Positions 49,775-63,330 are shown, numbered from the stretch's first letter. The stretch: 64,000 nucleotides of DNA from Prochlorococcus sp. AG-409-B13 (GCA_003216035.1 QCJM01000004.1:1-64000); one strand, 5' to 3'. The notes: a model not told the origin generated them from the letters alone. Numbers and translations: made by a program.

Positions 49775-50322
49775 TGCCATTACTAAATACCATTACTACT
49801 CCTTACGCAGAAGCTTTTTTGCAAGTTGCTTCCAGTCGCAAGGAAGTTGATCAAGTCATTGAACAGGCAAAGGTTGTTCTTGATTTATGGAATAACTGTC
49901 CTGAATTTAGTGATGCGATGGCCTCTCCAGTGCTTGAAGTGGCTTCAAAGAAAAGTGCCCTTGAAAAGCTTTTTGCTGATCAAGTAACTCCTTCTTTCTT
50001 AAACCTTTTGAGGTTGTTAGCAGATCGTCAACGTATTGGATTGCTGGATGCAGTGCTTGAACGTTTGCTAGAGCTCTATAGAGAGCAACGCAATATCGCT
50101 CTTGCCACTGTCACCTCGGCTTCTGAGTTGAATGAAGATCAACAATCAGATCTTCTAAAGAAGATCCAGTCTGTCGCTGGTACTGACAAGCTAGAGCTCA
50201 ACCTTAAAGTTGATCCAGCCTTGATTGGCGGTTTCGTTGTCAGTGTCGGTTCCAAAGTTATAGATGCAAGCCTCGCTGGGCAGGTTCGGCGTCTAGGACT
50301 TTCGCTGGCCAAGGTGAGCTAG
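49774..50322 (+). CDS. atpH: ATP synthase F1 subunit delta
   Basis: 182 aa; YAEAFLQVA, LRLLADRQRI, PALIGGFVVSVGSKVIDASLAGQVRRL. Confidence 0.96.
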   Translation: MPLLNTITTPYAEAFLQVASSRKEVDQVIEQAKVVLDLWNNCPEFSDAMASPVLEVASKKSALEKLFADQVTPSFLNLLRLLADRQRIGLLDAVLERLLELYREQRNIALATVTSASELNEDQQSDLLKKIQSVAGTDKLELNLKVDPALIGGFVVSVGSKVIDASLAGQVRRLGLSLAKVS

Positions 50323-50347
50323 CAACCTTCCTGACTTCCTCACTTAA

Positions 50348-51898
<1,551 letters not shown>

Positions 51899-51927
51899 TT
51901 TAAAGGTTATTCCGGAGAAAATTACCA

Positions 51928-52878
51928 ATGGCCAATCTTAAGGACATTCGAGACAGGATTGTCTCTGTAAAGAACACACGAAAGATCACTGAAGCGATGA
52001 GACTTGTTGCTGCAGCAAAAGTCCGCCGTGCCCAGGAGCAGGTATTGCGAAGTCGTCCCTTCGCTGACCGATTGGCTCGTGTTTTAGAGAATATTCAATC
52101 TCGAATGCGTTTCGAGATTGCAGATTCTCCTTTATTGAAGAATAGAGATGTAAGCAAAATCACACTTCTAGCAGTAACGGGTGATAGGGGATTGTGTGGT
52201 GGTTATAACTCCAACATTATTAAAAGAACTGAGCAACGGTATGCGGAGTTGAAAGGGCAAGGCTTCAACCCTGATCTTGTTTTGATTGGTCGTAAAGCTA
52301 TTTCTTATTTCCAGAATCGCTCAAGTCAGTATTCCATTCGTGCAACTTTTATGGACTTAGAGCAAGTCCCTACATCAGTTGATGCAGAGTCAATTACAAG
52401 CGAAGTTTTGGCCGAGTTCCTTTCGCAAAGCACCGATAGGGTTGAAATGATTTATACGAAATTCATTAATCTTGTTAGTTGTAATCCTGTGGTGCAGACA
52501 TTACTCCCTCTGGACCCTCAAGGTATTGCAGAAGCTGATGATGAGATCTTTAGGCTTACTACTAAGGATAGTCGCCTAACTATTGAGAAGGGAGTTGGAC
52601 CTGCTAATCAGCAGCCCCCTCTACCTTCGGATATTGTTTTTGAACAGAGTCCTGAGCAATTGTTGGATGCACTATTGCCTCTTTATCTCCAGAACCAACT
52701 TTTGCGTGCACTACAAGAATCGGCTGCTTCTGAATTGGCCAGCAGAATGACTGCGATGAATAATGCCAGCGATAATGCTAAGGAACTTGCGAAGACCTTA
52801 ACTCTTGATTACAACAAAGCACGTCAAGCAGCGATTACTCAAGAGATCTTGGAAGTTGTAGGTGGTTCTTGCGCATAG
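51928..52878 (+). CDS. atpC: ATP synthase F1 subunit gamma
   Basis: 316 aa; [50 protein letters not shown]; carries the cyanobacterial/chloroplast-type insertion. Confidence 0.97.
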   Translation: MANLKDIRDRIVSVKNTRKITEAMRLVAAAKVRRAQEQVLRSRPFADRLARVLENIQSRMRFEIADSPLLKNRDVSKITLLAVTGDRGLCGGYNSNIIKRTEQRYAELKGQGFNPDLVLIGRKAISYFQNRSSQYSIRATFMDLEQVPTSVDAESITSEVLAEFLSQSTDRVEMIYTKFINLVSCNPVVQTLLPLDPQGIAEADDEIFRLTTKDSRLTIEKGVGPANQQPPLPSDIVFEQSPEQLLDALLPLYLQNQLLRALQESAASELASRMTAMNNASDNAKELAKTLTLDYNKARQAAITQEILEVVGGSCA

Positions 52879-52994
52879 TTTTTAAATAAATCTGTTCTGT
52901 TTAAAGGGGTTCGTATAAAAGGTTTTTTATGGCATGTTGATTTGAGTTTCCTAAAAAAAAGTTTTTTTTATATTTGGTTTTACTTATTTAAGGC

Positions 52995-53291
52995 ATGCAA
53001 AGAATGCCATTGTCTCCGAAAGGGGAGAGCATTAGCTTTATAAAAATAGTGAGGCAACTATCAGAAGTGAGATTGAAGGTTATTCAACTTTATTTAGAAT
53101 GGCCTGCCGATTTATCTTTGGCAGATCTCAGGCTATGGATTCTTACTGAATTAAAGAAACAGGGTGATCCATTGCGATGGGCTATTACTACTATCAATCC
53201 TGCTCAGGTAAATGAAAGTGGAAAGCAATTGAAAATCGAAGCAGTTGTCATGATTCCTGGAACATCGGGTTTGGATAGTGATGATGAGTAG
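52995..53291 (+). CDS. Conserved hypothetical protein (98 aa)
   Basis: Ordered ORF SEVRLKVIQLYLEWPADLSLADLRLWILTELKKQGDPLRWAITTINP; 14-bp overlap with the next ORF. Confidence 0.65.
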   Translation: MQRMPLSPKGESISFIKIVRQLSEVRLKVIQLYLEWPADLSLADLRLWILTELKKQGDPLRWAITTINPAQVNESGKQLKIEAVVMIPGTSGLDSDDE

Positions 53292-54411
53292 TTTGATCTC
53301 CAATTCTGCGGTATTGGGTGCACCATTGCCAACTCTTATGGTTATACCTTCAGGAATTGGCTGCTCTATAGGTGGTTTTGCAGGTGACGCTATCCCTTCT
53401 GCACGTTTATTGGCTGCTGCAAGCGGATGTCTAATTACACACCCAAATGTGATGAATGGAGCAACTCTTTATTGGAGTGATTCTCGTATTCAATATGTTG
53501 AGGGTTATAGCCTAGATCGCTTTGCTGCAGGAGAGATCGCATTGAGGCCCGTTAGGGATCAACAAGTTGGGTTATTGCTTGATGCGGGGATAGAGAGGGA
53601 GTTGAGGCAGAGACATCTTCAAGTCTTAGACGGTTGTCAAGCAAGTCTTGGTTTGAATGTTGGGCCTGTGATTACGACAGAGTTCCCATTGGATGTTCGA
53701 CTTCAAAATGGTAAAAGTGGTGCTAGTTGGGGATGCTTAGGGGAGCCTGATGTTTTGCTTAGAGCTGGAGAGAAACTCAAGGAGTCAGGCGCTACTGCAA
53801 TTGCTGTCGTAACTCGTTTTCCAGATGATTTTGGGAGTGAAGCCTTGTCTGCATATCGTCGTGGGGAAGGAGTGGACTCACTAGCAGGAGCAGAGGCTGT
53901 AATTAGCCATTTGCTAGTAAAACACCTACTTATTCCGTGCGCCCATGCTCCGGCGATAGCTCCTTTACCAATAGATGCTCATCTGGATCCACGAGCGGCC
54001 GGGGAAGAGCTTGGTTATACCTTCTTGCCTTCTGTTTTGGTGGGATTGAGTCGTGCTCCTGATCTTGTGCCAGTGTCCACAAATGATGAAAACAAGAAGA
54101 TAGAGTTGCAGAGATCTCTTTATGTTGATCAACTTTGTGCTGTAGTAGCACCAGAGGGGGCATTGGGAGGTGAAGCAGTTTTAGCTTGTTTAGAGAGAGG
54201 CATCCGTTTAATTGTAGTTTCTAATCCAGGAGTAATGGGCGTCTCATCGTTGGCATTGGGGCTCCATCAAAAATTAAAAGAAAAAAATACCTCTCGTATC
54301 ATTTCAGCAAAAAATTATATTGAAGCAGCAGGCTTATTAATGCTTTTTAGAGAAGGGATTAACTTCAATTCACTTGCAAGACCATTAATAGGAATTGATG
54401 AGCTTGAGTAA
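53278..54411 (+). CDS. DUF3326 family protein
   Basis: 377 aa; PTLMVIPSGIGCSIGGFAGDAIPSARLLAAASGCLITHPNVMNGA. Confidence 0.8.
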   Translation: MMMSSLISNSAVLGAPLPTLMVIPSGIGCSIGGFAGDAIPSARLLAAASGCLITHPNVMNGATLYWSDSRIQYVEGYSLDRFAAGEIALRPVRDQQVGLLLDAGIERELRQRHLQVLDGCQASLGLNVGPVITTEFPLDVRLQNGKSGASWGCLGEPDVLLRAGEKLKESGATAIAVVTRFPDDFGSEALSAYRRGEGVDSLAGAEAVISHLLVKHLLIPCAHAPAIAPLPIDAHLDPRAAGEELGYTFLPSVLVGLSRAPDLVPVSTNDENKKIELQRSLYVDQLCAVVAPEGALGGEAVLACLERGIRLIVVSNPGVMGVSSLALGLHQKLKEKNTSRIISAKNYIEAAGLLMLFREGINFNSLARPLIGIDELE

Positions 54412-54482
54412 GGTGTTATTACTTTGACTTGCATTTCACAGCTGATTAATTTGCTCAGAGTTTTTAAATTATCTGTATGGAG

Positions 54483-55622
54483 TTAACGTAAACATGCCAT
54501 GGGGTGTCTTGGTGCTACGCCTAAGGCTTTTGCGACGCCAGGATGACAGACAGCTCCTCTAATTGTATTGAGCCCTGATAGAAGTTCAGGACGTTCAGTG
54601 ACTGCCTCTTCCAAGCCTCTGCCAGCAATCCCTTGTATGTATGGCAAGGTAACGCTTACTAAAGCTTCAGTGGAAGTAAAAGGTACTGCTCCAGGCATAT
54701 TGCCAACTGCATAGTGTTGAACTCCATGAATCTTCACCGTTGGATTGGTATGTGTGGTCTCAACACTTGTGGCAACGCAACCACCTTGATCTATGGCTAC
54801 GTCAACTATGACGGAGTTGGTTTTCATTTGTTTGACCATTTGTTCATTTACGAGTGTTGGAGCCCGCCCGCCTGGAGTGAGAATTGCACCAATTAAAAGA
54901 TCAGCTGTTGGGATAAGTCTTTCAAGTAGCCCTCTACTGCTAACAACACTTGTTAATCTGCCCCGGCGGTCTGCTTCTAGATTTCTGAGTCGCTCGGGTG
55001 ATCGATCAAGGAGCATTACTTCTGCATCCATTGCGGCTGCCAGTCTGGCTGCATTCCATCCAACTGTCCCTGCCCCAAGAACGACCACCCTCGCTGGTCT
55101 GACTCCAGTACAACCACCGATGAGGACTCCACTCCCACCATGAGGTCTTTCTAGTAAATGGGCGCCTACTTGAGCAGCTAAACGGCCAGCAATCTCGCTC
55201 ATTGGAGCAAGCAAAGGCAAGCTTCCATTTTCCATTTGTACTGTTTCATAGCCCACTCCTGTAGTGCCTGCTTCTAGCAGTGCTTCGCCTACCTTTGGAT
55301 ACGCCGCTAGGTGAAGGTAAGTAAAGAGAACCATGTCACTTCTTAGAAAGCTGAACTCTTCTTCTTGGGGTTCTTTGACCTTTACCACTAGATGGGCTGC
55401 CCATGCTTCTTCACGAGTAACAATTTTTGCTCCCGCTTCGGCGAACGATTGATCACTAATCCCTGCACCATCGCCTGCTCCTGCCTGTACACTTACTTCT
55501 AGTCCTTGAGTGACGAGATCCCTTACTCCATCAGGGGTCAATGCAACACGCAGTTCATCGGCTTTTATTTCGGTTGGTATTCCTATACTGGCCATCGCGG
55601 CCGAGAGGACTGAAGACTTCAT
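54483..55622 (-). CDS. ald: Alanine dehydrogenase
   Basis: 379 aa; IGIPTEIKADELRVALTPDGVRDLV, VVKVKEPQEEEFSFLRSDMVLFTYLHLA, VVLGAGTVGWNAARLAAAM. Confidence 0.96.
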   Translation of the reverse strand: MKSSVLSAAMASIGIPTEIKADELRVALTPDGVRDLVTQGLEVSVQAGAGDGAGISDQSFAEAGAKIVTREEAWAAHLVVKVKEPQEEEFSFLRSDMVLFTYLHLAAYPKVGEALLEAGTTGVGYETVQMENGSLPLLAPMSEIAGRLAAQVGAHLLERPHGGSGVLIGGCTGVRPARVVVLGAGTVGWNAARLAAAMDAEVMLLDRSPERLRNLEADRRGRLTSVVSSRGLLERLIPTADLLIGAILTPGGRAPTLVNEQMVKQMKTNSVIVDVAIDQGGCVATSVETTHTNPTVKIHGVQHYAVGNMPGAVPFTSTEALVSVTLPYIQGIAGRGLEEAVTERPELLSGLNTIRGAVCHPGVAKALGVAPRHPMACLR

Positions 55623-55684
55623 GGAAGGTAATGGCGTATCTGAGGTTGGCTACTTAACTAATTAATGACCAGACTATGTCTTGA

Positions 55685-57379
55685 TCATTTCGTTGCAATA
55701 GGGATTCTCCATCCGCTCCCAAAAGATTGATGACTCACCTTTAGAACAGGTGGTGCTTGGCGACGCTTAAACTCAGCTTTTTTTAGTAGTTTTTCTATAC
55801 GCGTAATCAATTTAGGCTCATGACCAATTTCTATAAGTTTTTGAGGGTTCAGTCTTTCCTCTATGAGGGCTTTTAGGATTGAGTCAAGATTGGCATAATC
55901 TGGTAAAGAATCACTATCTAATTGGTTTGGACGTAGCTCAGCGCTAGGAGCTTTTTTTAGGATTGCTTCCCCAATGAGATCTCCCCTATTGGGAAGATTC
56001 AGCCTATTTCTGCACTGATATGCATCTTGGCTATCAAGCCAATTAGCTAACTCATAGACACAAGTTTTGTAGAGGTCGCCAATGACGGAAAGCCCTCCAT
56101 TCATATCGCCATAAAGAGTGCAATAGCCGACAGCAAGTTCTGATTTGTTCCCCGTAGATAGAAGTAGATGGCTTTGTTGGTTTGCCAACGCCATAAGAAT
56201 TGTTCCCCTAATTCTGGATTGCAAGTTTTCAGCAGTTACATCTTCAGGTGATTTCCCCAAGGGTGGGGTAAGAGTACTGTCAAAGCATTTCATTAATTCT
56301 TCGATTGGAATCAGGTGGGTATTTAGCCCTATTCGCTTTGCTAAAGCAAAGGAATCTTCTATAGAACCAGTTGAACTCCAGGGAGATGGCATTAGCACGG
56401 CTGTTATTTTTGTGCCCCCTAGTGCAGCGGCAGCAATTACTGCTACTAAGGCAGAGTCAATTCCACCACTTAAGCCTATTAGTCCAGTTTTGAAGCCACA
56501 TTTAGAGGCGTAGTCACGAACACCTAGAACTAATGCTTGGAAAAGTGATTGTTGAGGATCCAGGTAAGGTTCAATAGTGTTATTGATGGTGGAAATGGGA
56601 TCCCATAAAGCAAAATCTTCTTCGCAAATTGCCATCTTTAGGGCTATTTCAGCATTGGCATTAATGATGAAACTTGCTCCATCAAAAATTAGTTCGTCAT
56701 TGCCTCCAACTTGATTGAGGTAGATCACAGGGCAAGCAAGACGATGCGCTGCTTTCGCTGCTAATTGATGACGCAGCCTTTCTTTAGATGAACTAAATGG
56801 GGAGGCAGAAAGATTTAGCAGGATATCTATTTTTTTGGGAAGAAGATCTTCAATCGGGTCCGGACCTAATAAGCGCTGCTTCTGTAGTTTTTCTTCTACC
56901 CAAAGGTCTTCGCAAATTGTTATTCCAAAAAGCCACTTTTTACCATCAATTTTTATACTCACTGTTGATGTTAATTCTGCTGCTCGGAAATACCTTGTTT
57001 CATCAAAGACATCATAGCTTGGTAGGAGTTGTTTTCTTGCTACTATCTTCCAGCCATTGCTATCTACAAGGGCTATAGAATTAAATAATCTTGGAGATTG
57101 TTGATCTTGTATCTGTTCTGCTATCCCTATAAAGACTTTCAGTCCATGCTCTTCTGTATTAAGAAAATAGGAGATATAGTCAAGTAGTTCGTTCTGCTTG
57201 TCTAAAAGTGTATTGTTTAATAGTAGGTCTCTAGGAGGATACCCCCAAAGAGAAAGTTCTGGAGTAAGAACGATATTTGCATGTTGTTTAATGGCTATTT
57301 TGCAGGCTGCCAAGATACGTTCGGCGTTACCTGTTAAGTCTCCTATGAGAGGATTTAGTTGGGCAAGGAAAACTCTCAT
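55685..57379 (-). CDS. nadE: Glutamine-dependent NAD+ synthetase
   Basis: 564 aa; N-terminal nitrilase domain; GLIGLSGGIDSALVAVIAAAALG, TGNKSELAVGYCTLYGDMNGG. Confidence 0.96.
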   Translation of the reverse strand: MRVFLAQLNPLIGDLTGNAERILAACKIAIKQHANIVLTPELSLWGYPPRDLLLNNTLLDKQNELLDYISYFLNTEEHGLKVFIGIAEQIQDQQSPRLFNSIALVDSNGWKIVARKQLLPSYDVFDETRYFRAAELTSTVSIKIDGKKWLFGITICEDLWVEEKLQKQRLLGPDPIEDLLPKKIDILLNLSASPFSSSKERLRHQLAAKAAHRLACPVIYLNQVGGNDELIFDGASFIINANAEIALKMAICEEDFALWDPISTINNTIEPYLDPQQSLFQALVLGVRDYASKCGFKTGLIGLSGGIDSALVAVIAAAALGGTKITAVLMPSPWSSTGSIEDSFALAKRIGLNTHLIPIEELMKCFDSTLTPPLGKSPEDVTAENLQSRIRGTILMALANQQSHLLLSTGNKSELAVGYCTLYGDMNGGLSVIGDLYKTCVYELANWLDSQDAYQCRNRLNLPNRGDLIGEAILKKAPSAELRPNQLDSDSLPDYANLDSILKALIEERLNPQKLIEIGHEPKLITRIEKLLKKAEFKRRQAPPVLKVSHQSFGSGWRIPIATK

Positions 57380-57963
57380 TTCCTCTCGATATTGTAGTCG
57401 TAGAGATTTTGATCGAGCATTATTTTCAAAACAGATGGTGGTAATTGATTAATCTTTGGATTGTTACGTACTTCTGAACTTGCTGCAGATGGGATCGTTA
57501 GAGGAAGTAGGTCTACGCGAGCACCTAGAGACTTGAGAGTCATTAGGTGAGAATTTTGAATTGGCCAACCTTTTCTTGGTGCTATACCAATGCGAGCTTT
57601 TTGAAGAACAGCCTTTGCTTTTAACCAGGTTGGAATTTGTGTCGTTAGATCGCTACCGATGACAAATATTAGTTCAGTCGTAGGCCACTTTTTTGTTGCT
57701 GTTTCTAAGGTGTTAATTGTCCAAGGGCTACTTAATTCTTGTATCAGCTCTAAATGTGGATTGGCAATTGCTTCGACAAGAGCATTTAACAGGGAATGGC
57801 GTGTTTCAAGAGATGCAATATGATTTTTTTTGGGGTTGTTGCTGGCCCACGTCGCAACCTTTGGGAACAGTGTAAGTAGACCTTCTAATAATGCTTGGTG
57901 CCCATACGTTGGTGGGTCGGCACTTGTGCCAAGAAGAGCTATTGGGCCATGCTTATTTTTCAT
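57376..57963 (-). CDS. nadD: Nicotinate-nucleotide adenylyltransferase
   Basis: 195 aa; ALLGTSADPPTYGHQALLEGLL, FVIGSDLTTQIPTW; 4-bp overlaps on both sides. Confidence 0.88.
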   Translation of the reverse strand: MKNKHGPIALLGTSADPPTYGHQALLEGLLTLFPKVATWASNNPKKNHIASLETRHSLLNALVEAIANPHLELIQELSSPWTINTLETATKKWPTTELIFVIGSDLTTQIPTWLKAKAVLQKARIGIAPRKGWPIQNSHLMTLKSLGARVDLLPLTIPSAASSEVRNNPKINQLPPSVLKIMLDQNLYDYNIERK

Positions 57964-59300
57964 GGCAGTAGTGTTTGCAGGTGCCCTGATTCATTCGTTG
58001 ATGCAGATGGCCATTCACTTAACCAGCGTTGTACTTGAGGGTCTGTAGCTATAAGTCTTCGTAATAAAGCACGAGGTTGTGCTCCTTGCCGTTGGCTGCT
58101 TCGCAGCAACTCCTGAGCCGCAAGGCGTCCAGTAAGTTTTGTGGTGTGTACCGCAAGTGCGGCCTGGGCTAAGGCAACTGGTCCTGCAGGCGCAAGACTT
58201 AAGCCATTGCTGATGGGAGTAGCTATCACGAGAAGCTGGCGCAGTGTGGCAAGCGCAAATTGAATTCCAATTTGTGTCCCGCCAAGGAGGACGTTGTGCA
58301 AAGAAAGTCTCTTTAGAAGTTGTCTTGCTGCTTTTCCTCCCATTTGGAGCCCATACAATTTGCTGAGCTGGAGCACAAGAGCTGTATCAAAAGCGAATCC
58401 ACCGGCTAAATCCAATAAACAAAGAGGATTTGCGGCTACTCCAGAGGCTTTGAGGGCGGCGAATCTACCTATCAACCCTTGAGCGGCTTGTTTGCTGCGT
58501 TTTAATCGGCCTTTGCTAAGGACTTGGGAAAAATGATCTGCTTGGCGTAGTGCATTTAGTGCTAGGAGTAATTCGCCTTGATGTTGTAACAGCGTTTTCA
58601 GTGTTTTTCGCAGAGGTTCTACCCTTGGCTTACACGCATGACTACGTACGCGACCCTCTGCTTTAAGTCGAACTTGACGTGGAGCGGCTGCGACAACCTG
58701 AACTTTCAGTTTTAGAGCTTCAGGAGGGAGTCGCTTGGAGATACTCTTTACTATTTCCATTTGCTCATTTGATGTCCATTGATCGGAGCGATTGAGCACT
58801 ACTAAAATTGGTTTTCCTCTAATGAGAAGACTTTTTAAAGCCTCTAGTTCAACACTTGTGAGATCGCTATCTAGCACAAGAAGGATCAAGTCAGCTTGAA
58901 GGGATACTCTTGTGGCTAGTCGAGACCTGCCAGCTGCAGCGATTTCGTCTATTCCAGGAGTGTCAACAAGTTCAACTCTTTTCAGATTGTCAATTGATTC
59001 ATTCCAAATGACAGTCTTTGTACAACGAGTACAACCATGAGCAACATCTGTAGCAAAGAAATCTTCATTCAGTAATGCATTAAGGAGACTAGATTTGCCT
59101 ACACCAACTCTTCCGAATACAGCGATTTTTAACTGATTTGTCATCAAACGTTCTAGTTGACGGTCTAAATATTTGAGTTCTCCTGCTAGTTGAGCTTCTT
59201 CCAAATTGGTGAGTATTAACTGCCTTCGCCATTGCGAAAGGAGTGCTTTGCATCGGTCTGGTGTCGGAGGAGGCGAGATCATGGATTGGATTTTCGCCAC
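57960..59300 (-). CDS. Era-like GTPase with C-terminal DUF697-like region
   Basis: 446 aa; VFGRVGVGKSSLLNALL, DTPGIDE, VLNRSDQW. Confidence 0.88.
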   Translation of the reverse strand: MAKIQSMISPPPTPDRCKALLSQWRRQLILTNLEEAQLAGELKYLDRQLERLMTNQLKIAVFGRVGVGKSSLLNALLNEDFFATDVAHGCTRCTKTVIWNESIDNLKRVELVDTPGIDEIAAAGRSRLATRVSLQADLILLVLDSDLTSVELEALKSLLIRGKPILVVLNRSDQWTSNEQMEIVKSISKRLPPEALKLKVQVVAAAPRQVRLKAEGRVRSHACKPRVEPLRKTLKTLLQHQGELLLALNALRQADHFSQVLSKGRLKRSKQAAQGLIGRFAALKASGVAANPLCLLDLAGGFAFDTALVLQLSKLYGLQMGGKAARQLLKRLSLHNVLLGGTQIGIQFALATLRQLLVIATPISNGLSLAPAGPVALAQAALAVHTTKLTGRLAAQELLRSSQRQGAQPRALLRRLIATDPQVQRWLSEWPSASTNESGHLQTLLP

Positions 59301-60277
59301 CAGCCAGCCAGAACTGCTAAAACCGCTTCGGCTTTAATCAAACCCACAAAACCTCCAAATTCATCGACTACAACTCGTACTCCACTTTTATTTTCACTGA
59401 AGCCAGTTAAAAGTCGATCTGCACGAATCATTTCAGGTACGAACTCAACTTTTTCACTTAGTTGTGTAGGAGTTAATTGGCCTTGTTCTTGTAGAAGGGC
59501 TGTGAGCAGTCTTTCTCGATTTGCGACCCCAAGTACCTTATCCACTTCTTTCCCAAGTACCACCCACCATTGAGAGTGATTTGTGAGAAGGGTTTGGCGA
59601 AGTTCAAGTAATGGTGTTTGTCCATCAAGTGTGGGAGCTGCAACTCTAGGGGTCATAAGGTCGCGAGCAGTTAGGTCATTGAGTTGGAAGACCTTTGAAA
59701 TCATTGCGGCTTCATCAGCTTCGATCTGCCCTTTTTGCGAACCTAGTCTGGCTAATTGTCGGATTTCATCTTCATCAGTACTGAGTTCACTTTCTGCTGT
59801 AATAACAGGTATGAGTTTCTCTATTAAAAGCAATAATGGCTTCATCAAAACTCCCAATAAATGCAGGATTGGGGCACTCGCTAGGGAGATTTGAATAGCT
59901 AGACGGCTCCCAAGGGATTTAGGAAGTATTTCGCCAAGGAGAATGACTAAAAGGGTTAGCCCTACTGAGAAAAATGGTAAGGCAATTCCCTTAATATTGC
60001 GTTGTTCGAACACAAAAGCTGCGTACCCACCAAGCATCAGGCTCCCGAAAATATTGAAGCCGTTATTAGCTATTACCAGCACAGTTAGAGTTCTTCCCAG
60101 CTTTTGTCTCAGTCTGGCAAGTCTTCTGGAACCAGGAACAGGTTTTGGCCTTGCGGCAAGCTCGTGTACTCGTAATGGGTTCACTGTCAACAATGCAGCT
60201 TCTACCCCTGAGCACAGGGCAGAGCCGGATATTACGATTAGGACAAGAATAACTAGTAATAGAAGGTCAGCGCTCAT
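59279..60277 (-). CDS. DUF21/CNNM-CBS domain membrane protein (CorC/HlyC family)
   Basis: 332 aa; SGSALCSGVEAALLTVNPLRV, GEILPKSLGSRLA, RDLMTPRVAAPTLDG, VVVDEFGGFVGLI. Confidence 0.9.
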   Translation of the reverse strand: MSADLLLLVILVLIVISGSALCSGVEAALLTVNPLRVHELAARPKPVPGSRRLARLRQKLGRTLTVLVIANNGFNIFGSLMLGGYAAFVFEQRNIKGIALPFFSVGLTLLVILLGEILPKSLGSRLAIQISLASAPILHLLGVLMKPLLLLIEKLIPVITAESELSTDEDEIRQLARLGSQKGQIEADEAAMISKVFQLNDLTARDLMTPRVAAPTLDGQTPLLELRQTLLTNHSQWWVVLGKEVDKVLGVANRERLLTALLQEQGQLTPTQLSEKVEFVPEMIRADRLLTGFSENKSGVRVVVDEFGGFVGLIKAEAVLAVLAGWWRKSNP

Positions 60278-60581
60278 GCGTTTGCCTCTTTGAGGCTGGT
60301 TGGATTTGGTTAGAGCTTAATTAGATTTAACTTTCAAGAGCAAAAATTCATTCTTTTTGCTTATTGAGTTGATCTTTTGCTTTTAGTTCCATAGATTTAG
60401 TAGTTAAAATCTTTACTTTAATTTTTGAGTTTCTTTTTTCAGACATTCATCTAAAATAGGAAGGAGACTAATCTAAATAATTTCAACCCACATTTTAAGA
60501 TTAGGAGTCCTGCCTTTTTTCAAGTATTAGTTGAGATTCTCTGGTCCCAGTCCTAGAGTTTTCTGATGATTTGTTTCTGTT

Positions 60582-61901
60582 GTGTTTGACTTGCATGTTT
60601 TTAGTCAGCGGCGCGAGCAATTTCTAGCGCAATTGGGGGGGGCTGCTGCGGTTATTCCAGCTGCAACAATGGTTAAGCACCATGCTGATTGCGACTATCC
60701 ATTCCGACAAAATAGTGATTTTTGGTATTTGACTGGCTTTGATGAACCAGATGCAGTGGCTTTGTTTTTGCCACATAGGCCTTTAGGTAAACAATTTGTT
60801 CTTTTTGTTTTGCCGAAAGAGCCTGGCATAGAAATTTGGGATGGTTCTCGTTGGGGGACTGAAGGTGCAATTGATCAATTTGGTGCTGACATTGCACACC
60901 CAATTGATGAATTGCCTAAACGCTTAGGTGATTACCTCAAAGGTGCTGATGGGATTGCTTTCAGGGTTGGGAAACATCCAAAGGTTGAGTCTTTGGTCCT
61001 AAGAATTTGGTCTGATCACCTTGACAGTCTGCAACGAAGCGGTTCAGCGGCTATTCCTCTTGTGGCGCCTTGCCCATTCCTGCATCGGCAGAGGCTTCGC
61101 AAACGTCCAGAAGAACTGGAGAGAATGCGTGAAGCGGCTAGAATTTCGGCGGAAGCTCATGAATTGGCGCGGAATTTTGCACGCCCTGGTATGAATGAAC
61201 GCCAGGTGCAAGCAATAATTGAGCAACATTTTTTGCAGCAGGGAGCAAGAGGTCCTGCATATAGCTCCATAGTTGCAGGTGGAGATAATGCATGCGTTTT
61301 GCATTACACCTCCAATAACTCTGTGCTTAATGATGGGGACTTATTGCTTATAGATGCAGGATGCTCTTTGGTTGATTACTACAACGGTGACATTACACGT
61401 ACTTTCCCAATTAACGGTTGCTTTACTAGTGAGCAACGAGCAATTTATGAAGTTGTTTTAGCTTCTCAGGAAGCTGCAATTCGGGGTATTTGTCCTGGGC
61501 AAGATGCTGAACAGGTTCATGCTATCGCTGTAAGGGTCATGGTAGAGGGATTGTTGGATCTTGGACTGCTTCGAGGAGACCTTGATTCATTGATTGAGCA
61601 AGGAGCTTATAGGCATCTTTATATGCACCGCACTGGACATTGGCTTGGTTTGGATGTTCATGATGTAGGTGCTTATCGCTTGGGTGAACATCCGATTGAG
61701 CTGGAAAAAGGTATGGTTTTAACAGTAGAGCCTGGTGTTTATATAAGTGACAGATTGCCTGTCCCCGAAGGACAACCTGCTATCGAGGAACGTTGGAAAG
61801 GAATTGGTATTCGTGTCGAAGATGATGTTCTAGTAGATGAGCAAGGTGCAGATGTGCTTACCAAAGCGGCGGTTAAATCTATTGATTTATTGCAGCGTTA
61901 A
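60582..61901 (+). CDS. pepP: Xaa-Pro aminopeptidase P
   Basis: 439 aa, GTG start; FWYLTGFDEPDAVALFLP, LLIDAGCSLVDYYNGDITRTFPING, HRTGHWLGLDVHDVG, LTVEPGVYI. Confidence 0.95.
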   Translation: MFDLHVFSQRREQFLAQLGGAAAVIPAATMVKHHADCDYPFRQNSDFWYLTGFDEPDAVALFLPHRPLGKQFVLFVLPKEPGIEIWDGSRWGTEGAIDQFGADIAHPIDELPKRLGDYLKGADGIAFRVGKHPKVESLVLRIWSDHLDSLQRSGSAAIPLVAPCPFLHRQRLRKRPEELERMREAARISAEAHELARNFARPGMNERQVQAIIEQHFLQQGARGPAYSSIVAGGDNACVLHYTSNNSVLNDGDLLLIDAGCSLVDYYNGDITRTFPINGCFTSEQRAIYEVVLASQEAAIRGICPGQDAEQVHAIAVRVMVEGLLDLGLLRGDLDSLIEQGAYRHLYMHRTGHWLGLDVHDVGAYRLGEHPIELEKGMVLTVEPGVYISDRLPVPEGQPAIEERWKGIGIRVEDDVLVDEQGADVLTKAAVKSIDLLQR

Positions 61902-61908
61902 TGGGTGA

Positions 61909-63289
<1,381 letters not shown>

Positions 63290-63330
63290 TAAACCTACTC
63301 TTATTTAAGTTTCTGGGTCATAGACCTTTA

